From the NCBI GenBank assembly GCA_027692465.1, contig JAQEYU010000006.1, positions 5,983-69,982 on the forward strand: a stretch of DNA of 64,000 nt, written 5' to 3'. The notes below the pieces were generated by a model. That model ran no database searches. It saw nothing but the letters and a program-made list of their open reading frames with translations, and was not told the DNA's origin. Positions 61,101 through 64,000 of this stretch are shown piece after piece. How positions within the stretch are numbered: the first letter of the stretch is position 1; every line of letters starts with the position of its first letter. This DNA comes from Enterococcaceae bacterium OF42-14pH9A. GTDB lineage: Bacteria; Bacillota; Bacilli; Lactobacillales; Enterococcaceae. A program made the position numbers and the translations under genes.

Positions 61101-64000
61101 ACGATAAAAAGCTGTCTTTTTCTTATGATGATAAACAGCGATTAATTGAATCAAAAACTGCGCGGGGGAAAACATATCGCTATGCGTACAATGACAAAGA
61201 TGAGTTAATCACGCTATTTGAGCCAAAGCATACAGAGAAGAATCCACAAGAGACACATTATCGTTACGTGGATAAAAAGTTAGTTGAAATTATCGACCCT
61301 GTTCAAAAGAGGACGACATTAGCTTATGATTCTGAAAAACGACTTGCAACGCTAACCAATGAACGGGGGAAGAAAACAGAATTTTCCTATTCAATTGCCG
61401 GTAATCCGATAAAAATTATCGAAGATAATGAAGGACTCAAGTTAACAACAACCTACGAATATTCTGCGAATAATCTAATTAAAGAAACGAATCCAAAAGG
61501 CCAGGCGGAAACGTATCAGTATGATTCTGAAGGGAATGTGACTGCCTTTACCGATGCTTATGGAACTGAAAACTACACGTATAATGCGAATAATGATGTT
61601 GTTTCCGCAACAGATACTGAAAATCGCGAAACAACGGTAGCTTATGATGGCGCAGATGCGATTTCCGAAACTCAAGGCACAGCAGCAAGTTCCTCTTTTA
61701 CGAAGTATGATGCTTACGGGAACCCTGTGAAAGCAACACAAGACCTTGGAACCGGCGAAAACATGGTCAAAAATAGTGGATTCGAAACAGGAACGACTGA
61801 ACAGTGGTATCTTTCTCAAGATAAAACGTTGGCACAGGGGAATATGTCTGTGGACACAAACGAGCGGGCACCTGGATCATTAAGCGGGACATATAGTGTG
61901 AAGATCACTTCATCACCAGCCGCTGGGAATACGGCAACAAGAAGTAGTACAGCGGTTGCGCAACGCTTTAGTGTCGAACCAAATACAACCTATACATTAA
62001 GTGCAGATATTAAAGCGGCTAATATGAAAGAGTCGCAGGCGTTTATGGATGTTTGGTTAATCAAAGCAGATAATAAGACTGGTGTTGGTTGGCGGAATAA
62101 TCGCGAGACGGCTATCCGAGGAAATAGCGACTGGGTTCGGCGGCAAGTCACGTTTACGACGACCAGTGATACTGCTAGAATTGGAATTTATCTGAAAAAT
62201 GAGCAGCATGCTGGTAAAAAGGGCAGCGGAACCGTTTGGTATGACAATATTCAATTGGAAAAAGGAGCAACACATACGGGCTATAATCCTGTTCAAAACA
62301 GTGGATTGGAAGAGGCACATGGCGTTCATGACATCGACAACTTTACCGTTTCAAATGCTATGCCGGATGAATTATCAATTTCTGAAGAGAGCTTTACGGG
62401 GAATTTTGGATTTCAGATTAATCGTACGAAGACAACAGACTCCGATCGGTATATTTCACAACTGGTCCCACTTAATCAGCAAGAAGCAGCTCCAATTTCG
62501 ATATCAGCCATGTCCAAAGCAGAAAGTGTTAAGGCTAGTGATGGAAGCACGGCGCATAAAGATTATGCTTTGTGGGCTGATGTGATTTATCAAGATGGAA
62601 CCATTAGCTACGCTTCAGAAATGTTCCCAACGGGTACACAGGACTGGAATCGAACCGCTTTTACCATACGGCCAACGAAACCAATCAAAGAAGTGAAACT
62701 TCTCTTTATGTTCCGACGACAAGTGACTGGAACGGCCTATTTTGATAATTTACGAATCATGGAAGGGAGTCGCTTGACGGAGACAACCTATGATGGGAAA
62801 GGAAATTATCCAGTTGCACAGTATGATGAAGAGCGGCGTAAAACGGCCTTTAGTTACGATGCACAGGGAAATAAATTATCTGAAACAGATGAAAAAGGCA
62901 ATCAGAAGACTTTCCGGTATAATGAAGACAATCAATTACTAAGTACGCTCTTAGCCAACGGAACGGAAGTCCGATACACGTACGATGATAATGGCAATAT
63001 CACCAAGCGTGAAATTGTTTCTGGTACTGCGACTCAGAATCATAGTTATCAATACGATTCAGATGACAAAACAACGGTCTATCAAGATCCTTTAGCTCGA
63101 AAGATTAATTATACCTATGATGCTAGTGGTAACGAGACTGGTGTAGTGATGCCAAATGGGACTCAGATTACGAATGAATATGATTCAGCTGATCGTCAGA
63201 CTAAGGTCATGTGGGGGACGGAATCCGCTTTTTCATTCCAGTATGATCCTAATGGGAATCAGACAAAAGTGACCGATCATTTAAACGATGTGATTACCGA
63301 TAAAGTGTATGATGACGCCAATCGAATTACGAAAGTGATGGAGCGGGGCGGAACGATCCAGTACACCTATAAAGACAAGCCCACCAAAGAAAATAAAGGA
63401 AAGACCGATAAAGTAGCCGAAGTAACAACTACAGTTGGTTCGTATTCTCGCAAAGTAAGCTTTGAATACAATGCGTTAGATGAGAATACTACCGTTCATG
63501 ATGGTGAAAAAACTTATCGATTTGATCATGATGAGTTTGGAAACAAGACACTATATACAGCTGGCAATGGGGTTTTGGCCAATTTCAACTACGATCAGAC
63601 CAATAAGGTAAAGGATTTGGTGATTGCCTATTCTGGTAAGCCAGAGATCTTGCGAGAACGCTACACGTACGATGCTGCAAGCAACCGCACCAGCATCACT
63701 AACGGTGAAGGTAAGCAAACAACCTATACCTACGATGCCATTCATCAGCTTACCGAAGAGGTCTTACCAACTGGTGAGGTACGACGCTATGGCTATGATG
63801 GATTTGGCAATCGTACACAAGTCACTTTAGGAGATAAGACAATTCAGGCAACCTTCAATGCTGGGAACCAACTGACAGCATATGATGGTACAGTGTTGAC
63901 CTATGATGCTAACGGCAATCGTCTTAGTGATGGAAACTACGAATATACGTGGGATGCCGGGGATCGATTGACAGCTGTGAGTAAAAAAGGTTCCAGTACC
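58181..64000 (+). CDS. WapA-like YD-repeat surface protein, 3' end outside window
   Basis: 1940 codons visible, frame open at the right edge. GAGAGGAGAG precedes ATG 58181. Order: basic signal peptide ending SLVFA (about residue 32); acidic linker; a beta domain up to about 350; DNRLRE-type module with ANADWNPKTLTWNNKP and FDVTTLVNEW; two fibronectin-like repeats, each with the HTDGKGTELA block (about 525-780); a DUF6531-type entry motif (NATNGNLIFSESDF); then YD/RHS repeats (YDASDRLTSVTD, YDANGNRLSDGNYEYTWD), interrupted by two carbohydrate-binding-like modules (NSGFETGTTEQWY and a later one). Such proteins form a shell around a C-terminal toxin. The toxin tip and immunity gene are not in view. 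Confidence 0.92.
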   Translation, partial: MSKKKKWFKKGLIGSVAILLSASIVPSSLVFAETVDSNSLDKTVQETPVRNEPNAKQEDPPTEVVEERSENEIVLDNRDGSFTKQVYQEPIHIENQETGELERIETELVTDDTEKIIEPKNTELQAQFLLQMEQGLYQEVGEGDTAIRFSLQGSTTSFGEANTSGEEQTTEVSTNDPITSKIESEDTKSEDPDPEQPMHGEVPAIKAEDRTAEVKDNVALYSDVLPSVDFRQTVFNRSVKEDLIVKAPMALQSIYFQLETLLSPVLEDSGAVTFRNIKGQIIYEIPRPMMSDSKIDERMGVGAISENLSYELFELAKNRYQLVLRVDTDWLQSEEREYPVYIDPSITYNKLQNANARQLNPTTNYSGAALWRPSQGAHTLWVGKFGENPLNVAYLKTDMSKLNQATIQKAQFKVYNLWHAYENLSNELSLNAVNADWNPKTLTWNNKPAYTAITKTNVKRAQWATFDVTTLVNEWTSGKRKNYGIALTTKPQEDHWKQVIAAENDTNVPYFEITYTYNKPAKPTVKGFSNNDQKSGYLEVSWPKVTGATGYEVLFSSGRGDISIPVGNVASFSTKGRGIFPTDQEIENNMSQFHTDGKGTELAIDPREFYENAANYAGTNGLRGVTGYDVKIVAVYSGGKSPVSDYVRTYLPLSPPTAPKAKAYSNLSHEKSGYVTLSWDEVPLADAYKVLVFNGKDYQEFDVGSELTWTTQGKGIWPTATEIAEGKYQLHTDGKGTELASDPRAVYKNAGTQYAEKTNYWFRIKAYRKDNKHVGSVESAQATPTIPQNQVEQLGMTDFWPSIPVRGGNVNATNGNLIFSESDFNIDGRGPSLSLNRYYNSLSQEVGLFGKGWSSSFEDFLILDTAKKEITWFEADRKANIFKEKSGKFEAPPGLYSEIIRQTDGSYMKVEEDKASTYYSKTGKLLKEVDKSQNTMAYVYDASDRLTSVTDASGRSVRISYQSDGLISEILLPDDKKLSFSYDDKQRLIESKTARGKTYRYAYNDKDELITLFEPKHTEKNPQETHYRYVDKKLVEIIDPVQKRTTLAYDSEKRLATLTNERGKKTEFSYSIAGNPIKIIEDNEGLKLTTTYEYSANNLIKETNPKGQAETYQYDSEGNVTAFTDAYGTENYTYNANNDVVSATDTENRETTVAYDGADAISETQGTAASSSFTKYDAYGNPVKATQDLGTGENMVKNSGFETGTTEQWYLSQDKTLAQGNMSVDTNERAPGSLSGTYSVKITSSPAAGNTATRSSTAVAQRFSVEPNTTYTLSADIKAANMKESQAFMDVWLIKADNKTGVGWRNNRETAIRGNSDWVRRQVTFTTTSDTARIGIYLKNEQHAGKKGSGTVWYDNIQLEKGATHTGYNPVQNSGLEEAHGVHDIDNFTVSNAMPDELSISEESFTGNFGFQINRTKTTDSDRYISQLVPLNQQEAAPISISAMSKAESVKASDGSTAHKDYALWADVIYQDGTISYASEMFPTGTQDWNRTAFTIRPTKPIKEVKLLFMFRRQVTGTAYFDNLRIMEGSRLTETTYDGKGNYPVAQYDEERRKTAFSYDAQGNKLSETDEKGNQKTFRYNEDNQLLSTLLANGTEVRYTYDDNGNITKREIVSGTATQNHSYQYDSDDKTTVYQDPLARKINYTYDASGNETGVVMPNGTQITNEYDSADRQTKVMWGTESAFSFQYDPNGNQTKVTDHLNDVITDKVYDDANRITKVMERGGTIQYTYKDKPTKENKGKTDKVAEVTTTVGSYSRKVSFEYNALDENTTVHDGEKTYRFDHDEFGNKTLYTAGNGVLANFNYDQTNKVKDLVIAYSGKPEILRERYTYDAASNRTSITNGEGKQTTYTYDAIHQLTEEVLPTGEVRRYGYDGFGNRTQVTLGDKTIQATFNAGNQLTAYDGTVLTYDANGNRLSDGNYEYTWDAGDRLTAVSKKGSST

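Overview
The window is about 64 kb of a large conjugative plasmid (or closely related conjugative element) from a low-GC Gram-positive bacterium, most likely Enterococcus or another member of Lactobacillales. The evidence is a plasmid-type ParA/ParB pair with flanking centromere-like repeats, a primase-like replication initiator with a leader terminator, a full Gram-positive type IV secretion and MOB_L-type relaxase region, Firmicute-style SOS and cre boxes, and sortase-type or Sec-exported surface proteins. All functions are read from the sequence only; no database search was run.

Layout. 0-4 kb: an extra recA (cut by the left edge), a tRNA with CAU anticodon that looks like tRNA-Ile2, and an SOS-controlled uvrX operon. 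4-8 kb: par operon (minus strand), pyrimidine-tract repeats, rep gene with an attenuator-like terminator. 8-11.4 kb: a control region with small unknown genes, a minus-strand RNA with its own promoter and terminator, and a promoter that carries a cre-like box and a perfect SOS box followed by two leader terminators. 11.4-41.6 kb: the transfer region, all on the plus strand: coiled-coil surface protein, thioester/VaFE adhesin, pilin-like and membrane proteins, CHAP protein, ArdC-like antirestriction protein, VirD4 (with an inserted Ig-like domain), VirB6, VirB3, VirB4, VirB1-like hydrolase, VirB8-like proteins, oriT-like hairpins, two accessory DNA-binding proteins, relaxase, primase-like protein and SSB. 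Several intrinsic terminators lie inside this region, which suggests antitermination. 22.1 and 41.7 kb: two copies of a type I holin-like toxin/antisense RNA module. 42-45 kb: AbiE system and a small secreted-toxin (bacteriocin-like) cluster with a cre box.

45-52.4 kb is the most unusual part. Five copies (R1-R5) of a structured element of roughly 470-520 bp alternate with different small minus-strand genes. Each element ends close to the ribosome binding site of the gene or operon it precedes. R1-R4 are nearly identical, while R5 has diverged in sequence but keeps the helices through compensatory base changes. A copy-specific perfect hairpin sits at the other end of R1-R4.

52.6-58 kb: secreted amidase-like protein, lipoprotein, a small unknown operon, a GNAT acetyltransferase and other small genes. 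58.2 kb to the right edge: the first 1940 codons of a very large WapA/YD-repeat surface protein with a perfect cre site upstream; its C-terminal (probably toxic) tip and any immunity gene lie outside the window.
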